64,000 nucleotides of DNA, from positions 62,001 through 126,000 of the forward strand of contig JASANG010003148.1 in the NCBI GenBank assembly GCA_030248215.1. Reading direction: 5' to 3'. The position numbers and the translations under genes are program-made. The stretch is from Enoplolaimus lenunculus. Lineage: Eukaryota > Nematoda > Enoplea > Enoplida > Thoracostomopsidae. Shown piece after piece: positions 45,403-56,797 of this stretch (positions are counted from its first letter, which is position 1; the number at the start of each line of letters is the position of its first letter). The notes beneath the pieces are model-generated. The model was not told the origin of the DNA. It was given only the letters and a program-made list of their open reading frames with translations, and searched no databases.

Positions 45403-48400
45403 TCACATGATATCAAACGGTGCCACTGCGCTATTTGCCGCCGCCTCTGCAGCCGAGCTTGATCCAGGGCATACAGCCATTGTGATACCTTTCAACTCGT
45501 ACACCAACCCTTTACCGTCAGTATCGTTTAAAAAATCTGCTTGACTGTTATTATTATTATTATTGTTATTATTATTAGTATTATGATTATTATTATTGCG
45601 GTTTTCATTATTATTCTCATTATTATTATTAATAGTAGTAGTTGTTGTTGTAGTATTGCCATCGTCACCGGCATTCAACATTTGATGCACATTTAGGAGA
45701 CCAGCAATTTGCTTTGACATACGATGATGACATTCCTTTAGTAATTGCCGACTCGCGACTAGTTGTGAATGACGCTCTGCGTAAGCGCGCAACTCAGCAA
45801 CGTGTTTTAATTTGACACGCTCCAGTAGCTCTTGTTGTTTCGCCAACGACGCAATTTCGTCTTCACGACCTGAAACAAAAATCAGTCAGATGAGGGACAT
45901 CAATGCACCAACAGGAATTGCATTTAACGAAGCAGGAACATAAAATCGCTTCTTCGCCGGAACAAAAACAGAAACTGTAGCAGGAATTAAAGAACACCGG
46001 ACTACAAATAATAATAATATTGACTCAAAATGAATTATCTTATCTAATAGTCTGTTTTACATTTTTATTACCTACGTTTCCAACTTCTACAAAAACATAC
46101 ATCCAGATAGTTAAAATGTGAACAATTTGCAGACCAAGCACAAGTTGCGAAGATATGTTGCCTTGTAGGAAATTTCTTAAGACGTTCATTTTAAACTTAA
46201 ACGTCATAATATGGCACAAAACCGTAAAAATTCCGATTCCTGCGTCATTGAATGTCGGAACAAGAATTTAAATTTTTAAAGGAATTCCGTATACCTAAAA
46301 CCCCTGAAACTTTTGACCCTAGTCGTATTACTTCTTGTAATTTTATCTACTTGTTGTTTTATTATGCAACATATCCACATAACTTCGCTAGAAATTTGTT
46401 TGCACTCTAATATGTCAGCTTTCCATAGGCCTGTTTTAAAATCAATTTGACATTTTTAAAACGAATAGAGCGAAATAACAACCAATGAATCAACACACTC
46501 GTATTTGCAAACATACACCATTTTCCTAATAATGATCCAAACCCGTTTAAAATCTTATGATCGGCCATCATCAAAATTTTTTACAAACCTTGAAATCGAT
46601 CTTTAATCTCGCTCAAAATTCGTTCCGTATCCACTCCAACCATTACATCTGCTTGTTCTGCGGGGACCACTTCGCTTGTAGGATCTTGCCAATCCATTTC
46701 TCCACCAGCGGTATCCGTCTGGCATGCGCTATCACTAACAAGAGGACACCCTGAGGAGGGAGGTATGATCGACGACGGTAAAGCCGGCACCGTAGCAAGC
46801 TCTTGACACTCCATACTAGGTTGAGATGGTGTTTGCACAATTTGTGGCTGTTGAATATGATGTTGATGGGGTGGTACTCCGTGGTGCGGTTCCGCTGTAT
46901 TCACCGATACAACACTACTCACCACTGAGTGACTCGGTGATGTAAGACAGTACGAGTCTGATTGGTCACCGACTACGGTCCCTCCAGCTGTGCCGCAAAA
47001 CGAGCTATCAATTTGGTCAGCAGTTGTACCATTGCACACAGCTCCGCCGCTAGCACCACTGGTGTTCGCAATGCCATCCATAGTGACTACTTGTGTAACA
47101 TCAGGTGGTCGATCTTTTAGAGCACCTTAAATATTTACCAAAAATACCGATTAAGATATCTACCAATAAATATAGCAACAAAATCAAACGTCTGCAATTA
47201 TTTTATTTCTAAAATAATAGTGCACAAACACATTTTAAAAACAATAGCTGTCATTAGGGTTCGACCGCAGCCTACTTACAAACCGCAACTTTTACGAAAA
47301 TTTTCTTACCTCTCCGCTTAGTGGGATCCATTTTTATATGGCATAAAGACTCTGTAGTTTCGCTTGTTAGCTTGTTATTTCAACCGCATGCCCCTCCTAA
47401 AATTGTTCTGGCCCCTGCTAACAGTTTCGCTGGACACCTTCTGTGTAAACACTGAAGTGTGGTAACATATACAATATCAACATCACAGCAGTAAGAAATA
47501 TTAATCGGAGACCGTTCAAATTTAATGACTATCTTGTTGCTGGCTTGACATAAAATTGACCGCCGTTGAGTTCACTAGTCACGTAATTTCCCAACTTATG
47601 TACATAAATGCAGTGTTAACCTTCTCAAAGATGCATAGAACAAAAACATCGAATATTTTTTGCTTAAATACGCGGTGGTAAAACCATATGGGTTATCTGT
47701 GATAAATATTTGCCAACGCTAGTAAAATAATTTATTAAACAACCGACGGCGAGAAAACAAACCTCGTCAAAACACAGCAATAAAAAACCGTTAACCACAA
47801 TCAATTGAGTGACAGTATGGGAAACTAAGTGCTAGATGCTATAAAAGCAAAACAACAATTTCCGGTTTCGGTTTCTAATCCTGAAACCGAAATCTGCTAA
47901 ACCGAAACCGGCACCGAGACTTCCAGTCGAACCCTGGCTGTCAACTATTGGTTTTAAGAACTTGTTTAATTTCAATTCCTTATACAAGTAACTATTCAGA
48001 GCCTGTCTGAAGCCCGAATAACTTATTCTCAAATTGATCAAACTGCAAGCTATAAATCGGTTTTCAAATGCATTTAAGCCGCATAAGTGCCTTTCAAAGT
48101 GCACGCAGACGTAACGAGGATCAACTCAGAAATTACACAGTCCATTATCGCGACTTGGATCATGCAGAAAAGAAATCTGGCATTTTTCTTGTAAATATTC
48201 CATTATTTTTCAAGAACTTTCCGTGTATTTCGTTGAATACCTCGCACTTTATCACGATGCAGTTTGCTCCGAAAATGAATTCGCTTATTGTTCCAGGTTA
48301 CAAAAAACACATCGCACACCGCACAGTATAGCTCGTCAGTGTCCGTATAGTCGCATGCCGCATTGATTTCGTCCTTAAAAACAAACAGCTACTTCCTTCA

Positions 48401-51400
48401 TAATCATTCGTTTTAAATTAAAAGATGTAATCGCAACTGGACAACAAAAATCGCATAAAATCTTGTTCTACAAGCAAATTTAAAACAGAAACGCATTTTC
48501 ATTGAAAAACCAAAACGTTTGTTAGCTGCATTTTGATATCGGTACTACATAATATTGGTTCCTGGCTCACAGAAAGCTAACTAAAACTGGGTTTCCTTGC
48601 AATGCTATTGGTAGATGTTATTTATGTTTCAGTTTTTGTTTCGGAACAGGTTTTCTAGCAATATCATTGGCTGAATATTTGTGTGCTAGAATTGGATTGG
48701 ACTGCCCTGAACACCAATTAATGTCTAGGAAATTAAAGTTACCAACTGAAAGAGGTGTTACTTATAAGATTAATACTGATATAGCAACCTATTTTCGACA
48801 CTTTGAACCATCCATGTTTCTTACCTCTTCGGTTAACCCATCCATATCTGCGCTCGTGGATGCAGTTTCATTATTCGGTTCATGTTCACTGGTAGAATTC
48901 ATTTCTGAACTTAAATTATTTGAGGTAGCAACAGCGGTTGTAGATCGTTTCTTCAAACGTTTCGCGTTTAAAAATTCAATATAATCCGGATTCGACCGCA
49001 GGACTTTGACTTCTTCCGCATAGCGAACACGCTCAGCTTCTGCTTGTTGTTGGTAGATCTAGATACAATTAAAACCAATAGTCTACTGTGAGACCAAAGG
49101 TTAATGCTTTAACACGGGACGTTGCAACAAAAACAACAGCTAACAACAGCTATTTTACCTATTGCAAAATTTCAGTGCCTGACATACTATGTATCTCGAA
49201 TCCACATATTATAAAGTCAGCGCAAAATACAAAGCCAAAACCAATGCCCCACAATACTTAAGCATGTCACTTGTTAATGATAGACGCTACAATAGCCGGT
49301 TGAAGATTTTCCGAGAAAACCATATGTTTTCCTCATGCTATAGTACCTTCAAAACAATTTAGACGCACCAATTCGAAAGACTTACTCGTTTTTCTTGGGA
49401 GGACATTCGCGACCAATTTCCACCCAACTCTTGCATCATATTCGAGAATCTAACACCGGTACCGAGTCGTTTAATTTCATCACGTTGAGTTCGCAAATAA
49501 ATGTTATACCTGAAATCAGTCACCACTGCACAAACACAACGCGTTAAATATAAACATGAATACGTAAATATATTTTGAGACTATAAAAACGGATAAGCAA
49601 TGTTCTAAATGAAATTCGATTCGCGATAACATTGACACGAACCACCGCAAAAAGAATAGATGTACATAACACATATCTAGTTGTGTCAGCTTTTTCTAAA
49701 TACTTTCACACACACCAGCTGACGTCAGCACATTTGGCAACACCCAAGCTACATAATGACTTAAAACTATAAAAATAACCATTCTCAGTAATATAAACTT
49801 CTCCACCTAAGCAACCTACCAGTCAAACCTTTTAAATTCTCAAACAGTAAGAAAAAAGAAAGATCAAGATCAGAGGCGGATCCAGCGTATCAGTCCGAAA
49901 GGATACAAAATCATATAAAACAAATTTATATACAGGTACTGCTAGCAGTTAGAAGGTTGTCCTGTATAAAACTATTTCTTGTCCATCTAGAAATTTCGGG
50001 AGGAGATATATCTCATTGATGTCTACCTTTGTATATGAACATCAGCAAGCTCCAAGTATATTCAACTTACGCTGTTTTCGGTGGTTTCGGGATCACGAAC
50101 GCTGGCCGAGGTTCTTCTGCTTGTTGACATATTTCGCTATCACCCCCCATGCCACTGCCACTGCTCATTGCACTATAAACCCCGTTTCGATCGAGATTCC
50201 GATGATGATCATTGGTTTGAGAACCGCAGTTTGGCTGCGGTTCAACACCTTGGCAAACTCCATTATGACCAAGAGATCCCATGGTAATGCTGCTAGCACC
50301 AAAATCTCTGTTCACTTGACATGTACTACTATTGTTGTTATTGTTGATGTTGTTGTTATTTGAAGAATTGTGCGCTGCAATAACCACAGCTTCAACTACG
50401 TCGCTCACATTACTCATAGTCATGCTACCGCTACCTGCTATACTTCCTCCACGCCGCTGTTTTGGTTGTTGGTGTTGTTGTATCTGTTGTTGCTCTATTA
50501 GCTGCTGCTGTTGTTGTTGTTGTTGTTGTTGTTGTGAATATTTATTATTGTGTTGCGTTTGAATTCGGTGATCCAATTCATAATTTCGGCGACTTTGTTC
50601 CAAAAACCGTGACTCATCTCCGCTGCACTGTTGCGCCGTATGTTGTTGTTCGATAAACAATTCTTTATCGGTATCGTTGCTACTGTTGCTATTCTGATAT
50701 TCTGTTTCTGTGTTTTGCTTTATAAACTGTTGTGCTTGTTGTTGTTGTTGTTGCTGAAATTGTTGCCTATGCTGGTATATTTGTCCAACTTCTCCATGAT
50801 CAGATCTAACTTGACAACTGGTTGATGCGCTGTGATTTTGAATAGTCGTGGTTACCGTTACACCATGATGTTGGCTTGCTTGAGTATCTTGTTGTTGTTG
50901 TTGTAGTTGTTGTTGTTGTACTGGAATTTGTCGAGATTGGTCTACACTTGCAAGTTGCACGTGCTGCTGGGGTTGTAAATATTGATCAATTTTTAACTGT
51001 TGCTGTACAGCACTACTGGTCGCGATGACTGCCGATTGCTTCACATCCTATAAATTGAAATACTAGAAGTATACTGACCAATTATAAATGTCAGAGCATA
51101 ACGAAAGTAAACCGGTATATATTCACTCAGCAAAACTACAAATCAGACTAGCCAGCATTAAATACAACATCAATTCGCGGTGCATTTTCCGGTAAGCTGT
51201 ACAGTAACGCTTGCAAACCTGGAAATTCACAATGGCAACACCTATAAGCTAAACTACCACAGAATTACTAAAATGAAACCAACCTTAATCTGTGCCGGAA
51301 CAAGTACTATAATTGAATTCGGTTGAGATTGATTCGCATTTGTGGTAATAACCTGACGGCCTTGGGACGTAATGAGTTCTCTGTGGTGCTGCTGTGACTG

Positions 51401-54400
51401 TACTGGAACGGCTATTTGAGGTGACCGTGATTCGTCCGCTGTCTGACTTGTTGTTTGCAACAGCACAGTTGCGGCTGGCAATTGGTCCAGTGCCACTGTG
51501 GCTTGTTGCGTTGCCTTAAACACAACGCAAACACTAGGTATGGAATGAGTTAAAATATTTCTGCATCAACGTTTATTCTCGTGTTTAACGATTATTTCAT
51601 ATATACAACCTGAAAAGACAGCCAAGAAAATTCCATTCTGTTGTCAATTAAATCTAAATTCAATGTATACATAATACATAGGTTCCACCACGATGGAGTC
51701 GAGACGTATTAATTACGAAAGTTGATGAATATATCATGTTACACGGTCCCAGTACAATTCGAGATATTGCGCATTCGAATATATTAATTTTGGCAAATTT
51801 AGTAGCTACTAGCCGGAGATCGCCAGGATATTCGGTTCCTGTTTAACATCTGGCAAAGAGCTGGCATCCATAGCCTGTTTATTGGGGTTGTGATCCCAAA
51901 TAACGGGTTTTTACATGTGGAAATACCACACATTACTGCATTTCCCAGCAAGTCAAGGAGCTTAAGCTTTTGACGCTGAATAATATTAGCTAAAGTAAAT
52001 ACTGTCACAAACTGTTATTTTGAGTTAAGAAATTTCAAGCGGTGACCTTGGCTCAGTTTCAAGATTGAGATATTCAGCTGAAGCTTTATAAGTTTTTGAC
52101 ATAGTAGATTTCAGATACAAACTCAAAAATTTCAAAAATACGATGATTTAACAGGAAATTTGTAGCTTTGAAAAAATACGAAATTAGGATTACTTTTTGT
52201 AAGCCAAAAAATAAGACTCTAAAAAGATACAGTTTTCAAGAGTTTTACGCGTAAAAGGCTACGGAGATTCGTGTAATAAATTGCAAAATGATCCTAGCTA
52301 TCACCGTTAAGAAAAATCAATCAAAAAACGCAATGTTCATTTTTCGATACATGTTGTTCGGTTTTTACTGAACCCTCAGTTTGAACTATAGGTGCAGTTT
52401 TTGCGTCTGAAACGGTTGCAGAAACAACCGGAACACATCAAGGAATCTATAGGACACATAAAAGAACAGATAGCTAAGCTAGTTGAAAAAATTTTTTCAA
52501 CAAATATCCTTTTTTGTTCAGTTTTTATAGGACATTTCTATATATAAATAACTACCTGATAAGCAGGCGGAACAGCTGTTAAATCGTGATAAATCGGTTG
52601 AGGCAAATATCCAACACCAGTCTGAGAATCGTGTGCCGAAGCACATATCATCGACTGCGAACCAAACAACTCAGACGCAGGTCGAATCTCAGTTGACGGA
52701 ACTGGCGAGGTTCCACGCGCGGATAAACAGCTAAAATATTCAAACAAACATAAAATGCGTTGACGGCATTATAATGCAAAGATACAATTAAAAGAACACA
52801 TTACAGAGGTAACTTATTTCGTAAATTTTTAAGACATGTCAAGAATGTTTAAAAAGGATCTTATTATACCTGCTGCAACTATAGGCCTACTTCAATAACC
52901 TGTTATGCGTGCATTATTATGTTAGAAATCTCTATTTTTGATATTTTAGTGATCAATTTGTTAAAAATACACTTTTATACCTACACCATTTGCTTTTACC
53001 CGCGAAATATACAGTAACCGAAATGCTCAAATGCATTAGTTCATGCATCAATATTAACATAGTGATTTATATTGATCTCCAAAAAACCTTTGATTCTGTG
53101 CCGCATAGCAAACTACTTGCTAAATGTCAGCGTTATGGGATTAAAAAATACTTTTTCAAAACCGACAATGGCCGTAATAAACGGTAATCTTAAAAAACGA
53201 TACCTACCAGTCCAAAACTGTGCATCACATCAGCACAGGTAGACATTAACCTACCTAGCAGGCCTTGTGAGTATATGCGGTGTAGCTTGTGTATGTGCAC
53301 AGTGTTGAATGTTAAAACACATACATACTCGTGCACATATAGCACTAGAGAAAACTATGATATCGGCCGCGTGGTGTAATGGGTAGCGCGCTGACTCGTG
53401 AGCGAGAGGTCCGAGGTTCGATTCCCGGCATGGCCATATCTTTGGGAAAATTACGAGGAAAATCATGTATATTCACAGTACTTCGAGGAAAGGAGTCGTC
53501 CCGACCGTGCAGTTCTGACATGGAGGTCCCACCGAGATGGGCGCTGTAAATTGCAGGCTCATGGATTCGGAAGTTTGGATTCGCGGTCCGGGGCGACCCC
53601 CTAAAGAAGGGGGAATGTGAGTATATGCGGTGTAGCTTGTGTATGTGCATAGTGTGTAATGTTAAAACACATACATACTCGTGCACATATAGCACTAGAG
53701 AAAACTATGATATCGGCCGCGTGGTGTAATGGGTAGCGCGCTGACTCGCGAGCGAGAGGTCCGAGGTTCGATTCCCGGCATGGCCATATCTTTGGGAAAA
53801 TTACGAGGAAAATCATGTATATTCACAGTACTTCGAGGAAAGGAGTCGTCCCGACCGTGCAGTTCTGACAGGCCTTAATGTTGCCCTTTTCGTTCTCTGC
53901 TTTCAATTCCATGAAACTAAATGTTAAGAACATTGTTTTGTCTAATGCAAATTCAAACCTTACAGATTACAACTGAATACCTACATATTTCTTAATGATT
54001 GTATTCTTGTGACTCTTTGAGATGCTAAATCAAATATATATTTAAAAATCTTTTAGTTTTCTTCGTGTTAGTACATTGGCATAACGCTGTGTTGTATCTC
54101 GGTGAAATAAGAACCATTATGGGCAGTATATAATAAAAGTGTTATTTCAACCAGTGGCTGCAGGACTCGTGAAGACTTGCATCAATTTTAATATCTGCTC
54201 GTGGTTTTCCATTTACGCCTGATACAAACCGGCGCTTGAGGTAGCTTTTCTTTGTTTTGCACCTTGATTTATTGCGCTAAGTCTGTAAGCGCGCGTTACC
54301 CCGCTGTTCTGGGACTTGCCGCCAGATTCTTCCAATTCCTTTACTTGCTAGCCTGAACCGCCAGAAAAGATAAAGACGAAAATGCACAGTGGCCCTAGGA

Positions 54401-54669
54401 ACTAAATAACTGCCTGTTTATTGGCAAAGGACACTATCATACCAGTTTTTAATCTGCCTGTGCTTTGACGGCCCCATGTCACCAGCTTAGAATGCCTACC
54501 TCGATAGCCCAATATCAACGGCTTGCGCAAGTTCCGATTTGTAATGATTCCCGTCCATAGACTCATCTTCACACGACAGCGGTAACAATTCTGTGTAGCA
54601 TGGGTATTTGCTTGACGAATTCATCCGATTGATACTCTGATCAAAATACGACGCAGCTGAACCCTCCAT
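45403..54669 (-). CDS. Glutamine-rich HMG-box and U1-type C2H2 zinc-finger protein
   Basis: Ten exons, 1,029 codons, all phases consistent: 54669-54500, 52730-52556, 51514-51284, 51047-50071, 49509-49386, 49058-48825, 48373-48241, 47351-47310, 47125-46589, 45869-45403. Residues about 260-490 are glutamine-rich with pure Q runs. An HMG box follows (about 515-585: TAYNIYLRTQRDEIKRLGTG, MMQELGGNWSRMSSQEKR, NPDYIEFLNAKRLKKR). A C-x2-C-x12-H-x5-H finger of the U1/matrin type lies at C654, C657, H670, H676 (ELYCAVCDVFFVTWNNKRIH). A Ser/Gly/Pro-rich stretch, a coiled coil (about 876-940) and an asparagine run come last. This suggests a nuclear DNA-binding cofactor. The HMG flank IPKPPK and NPDYIEFLNAK recall SMARCE1/BAF57, but I cannot name the orthologue. 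Exons 3, 7 and 9 use AAG acceptors. A start inside exon 8 (ATG at 47,331) could give a short C-terminal product. Confidence 0.85.
50480..50540 (-). repeat. CAA/CAG microsatellite coding for a polyglutamine run
   Basis: Ten or more consecutive glutamine codons, mostly CAA with CAG, in exon 4 of the HMG-box gene. Shorter runs lie at 50,735-50,760 and 50,890-50,925. An AAT-type run coding asparagine lies at 45,545-45,600 in the last exon. Such runs are usually length-variable. Confidence 0.8.
53018..53187 (+). mobile_element. LINE reverse-transcriptase fragment
   Basis: The plus frame contains IVIYIDLQKTFDSVPHSKLL and KCQRYGIKKYFF. This is the catalytic-block A region typical of non-LTR retrotransposon reverse transcriptases (the usual form is F-x-D-hydrophobic-x-KAFDSV). 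Only about 55 codons survive before a stop; no endonuclease or downstream YADD block is present. It sits in intron 1 of the HMG-box gene, antisense to it. The clade (CR1/Jockey-like) cannot be fixed from so little. Confidence 0.75.
53266..53868 (+). mobile_element. tRNA-headed SINE dimer with 8-bp target duplication
   Basis: Two direct units 350 bases apart (53,266-53,615 and 53,616-53,868). The second lacks the last 95 bases or so of the first. Each has a tRNA-like block (53,365-53,435 and 53,715-53,785) beginning GGCCGCGTGGTGTAATGGGT (A box) with GAGGTTCGATTCCCGGC (B box). The block resembles an arginine-type tRNA, but its anticodon stem does not pair. The array is flanked by perfect CAGGCCTT copies at 53,259-53,266 and 53,869-53,876. 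The ORFs across it are shadows. Confidence 0.7.
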
Positions 54670-55315
54670 TCAATTAAATGTGCGTAAATTTTAAATTTTA
54701 ACCCAATCCGCATAAGCTTAACAGTGTTTACATTATGTTGCAGATATTAAAGAATATAAATAACAGTATAATGAATAAAAACTAAGCACTGAAACATAAA
54801 GGTATAATAAATAATAAAGCAGTAGGTACGTATTTTAGTTTTATACAACATCAGTATTATCTGCAGCTGTATAAAATCCAGTATGACGATCCCGTATAAA
54901 TAAACTGTTCACACTACGTATACTCACGATTACTGTTATCGCCGAAAATTAATGGCCCAAACGTTCCACTAGCTAAGTAGTTAACAACATTTATTTCAGC
55001 AAAACTACCGCTATGAAGAAAATTGGAACATCGAAAATGCGAAACTTTAAATGTAGATCATGGAGCGCCCTAACTAAATCTGCCCTGTGCAAAGAATTGT
55101 ACGTGCGCCAAGCTTGAATTATTACAAAATAATTTCTTTGGAATTCGCACTAAACTTGCTGTCGTCATTAAAAATACATGGTGTACATTTTTTCTTTAAA
55201 TTGGAGCAATCTATGTGTATAGCATCCACAGTTATAGGCCGAAAGCAAACTGGACCAAGTTCACTCATAGGGTTTGATTCCTTAAAGCAACTTTTGCCTC
55301 GGGGTCCTATTTTCT

Positions 55316-55520
55316 GGCTAATGTAAAGATCAGGGGCGGAACGTTTTTCTATGGGACTGCAACAGAGTAAGCTTAAGCTTTAGACTAATTTTTGTGCTTG
55401 GCTTACGCTTTGGCTTTTAGTCAGTCAGGAACATGCTCATTTTTATGCTTAAGGTTTGGCATAGGCTTAGGCTTAGGAACATGCTTAGATACTGTTCCGC
55501 CCCTGTTCTTTACACTGGCC
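55316..55520. mobile_element. TTAGGC MITE, near-complete copy
   Basis: It begins GGCTAATGTAAAGATCAGGG and ends CCCCTGTTCTTTACACTGGCC, inverted over about 28 bases. The flanks TATTTTCT and GATTTCCT agree at six of eight bases. The interior is GGCATAGGCTTAGGCTTAGG. This is the best reference copy of the short form. Confidence 0.75.
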
Positions 55521-56014
55521 GATTTCCTTCAAAATACACAAATTTATGGGGGTCTCAGTTTTTCACGTAAATTCGGACGGGGTCTGGTTTGTAACCGCAA
55601 CCCAAACTTTGAATTGCAACATTTTTCAGATATATGATTCTCTTAAATTTTACTACCTAACATACTTCAGACTATAAACTTTATGCTGAGAACTTGCAAC
55701 AAAATCGGAAATCCCTAAAAATTTTACTTGTTTATACAATCTTTAAGCATGAAGCGACGCAACACGTTTACATACTTACGTTGCCATCAATCAGCAAATT
55801 TCGTTTATCCTATTTTTCCTGAAAAATGAAATATGTTATAATTCGCAAAAGTATTATGTGGAATTCTAAAATTTCTGTTTCAAACATTTCGGCCGAAATT
55901 TCAAACATGAATTTCTGTAAATTACATTTGTAATTCGAAGCTAATTAATCTTGCAAATTTAGGAATGTCTCACAAGCGGCTCTACAGTCTGTGTTGTAGA
56001 AACATCACTAAATC

Positions 56015-56183
56015 GGCAACTGTAAAGAACAACGGCGGAATAGTAAAGCAAATTCCTCAGCCAAAGCGTAAGAATGAGCATATTCCTAACCCTAAGACTA
56101 AGCCAAGCCAAAAAATTGTCTATAAAGCTTACTCTATTGCAGTCCCACAGAAAAACGTTCCGCCCTTGATATTTACATTGTCC
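56015..56183. mobile_element. TTAGGC MITE, reverse orientation
   Basis: GGCAACTGTAAAGAACAACGG at the left and CCGCCCTTGATATTTACATTG at the right. The interior runs CTAACCCTAAGACTAAGCC. Confidence 0.6.
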
Positions 56184-56797
56184 ACGAAATCGACCTTTGG
56201 TTTAATAAGTCAAATGATAATTCAAGTTTATAATGCACATTAAAATTTCGTACATGCAGGGTACAACCGGATATCTGTTTAGCGAGTTTCGTTTTGCCAC
56301 AATTTTCAGGAATGAATTTTTGAAATTTCACAGGAAATCAGTATAAAACAAAACAACATATTGCACATATTAATAGCAAAAATTATTTAATTAACCATCA
56401 TTTTTACTACCTTTTGATCACTATCTGTTTCCGTTGTCTACTATCCGTTACGGTTTGCACCCTGGTCATTAGCGTAGCACAAATTTATTCCTATCTTTAG
56501 TTTTCAGCTGGTCATAATCTATACTATGACATACTGACATAGGTACGCCTATCTTTCTCGCCAATCAAACTCGAAAAGTTTACTTCATTATTACAGACGG
56601 TAAATAATTAGCAATGAAAATTTTATGTACTATAAATAAGACAAAATCGAATTTACAATGTATTCACAAACGGCGGCCAGTAATATCCCACAAGAAAGCC
56701 AAAACGACATTCCGTTACCCCGCTTCATAAGTCATTGCTACAAGTTTCAGTCCTGAATAACACAACCAAAAAATTTCTCTGAGAATCAAGTTCGCGA

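Larger units (their letters stand above)
54670..56797. other. Spacer between HMG-box gene start and SRP19 stop
   Basis: It contains TTAGGC MITEs at 55,316-55,520 and 56,015-56,183, and the ACAACCGGATATCTG repeat at 56,258-56,415. That repeat shares ATTGCACATATT and TTAACCATCATTTTTACTAC with 15,140-15,205. Plus frames of 79-92 codons (55,087, 55,392, 55,965) overlap repeats or lack domains. No gene is supported. Confidence 0.5.

Noticed and set aside
48068-48331. 87-codon plus-strand frame
   Set aside because: It is the antisense shadow of the zinc-finger exon at 48,241-48,373 on the minus strand.
53365-53785. Two tRNA-Arg genes
   Set aside because: The A and B boxes are good but the anticodon arm does not pair, and both copies sit inside 350-bp repeat units with a flanking target duplication. 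A SINE head fits better.
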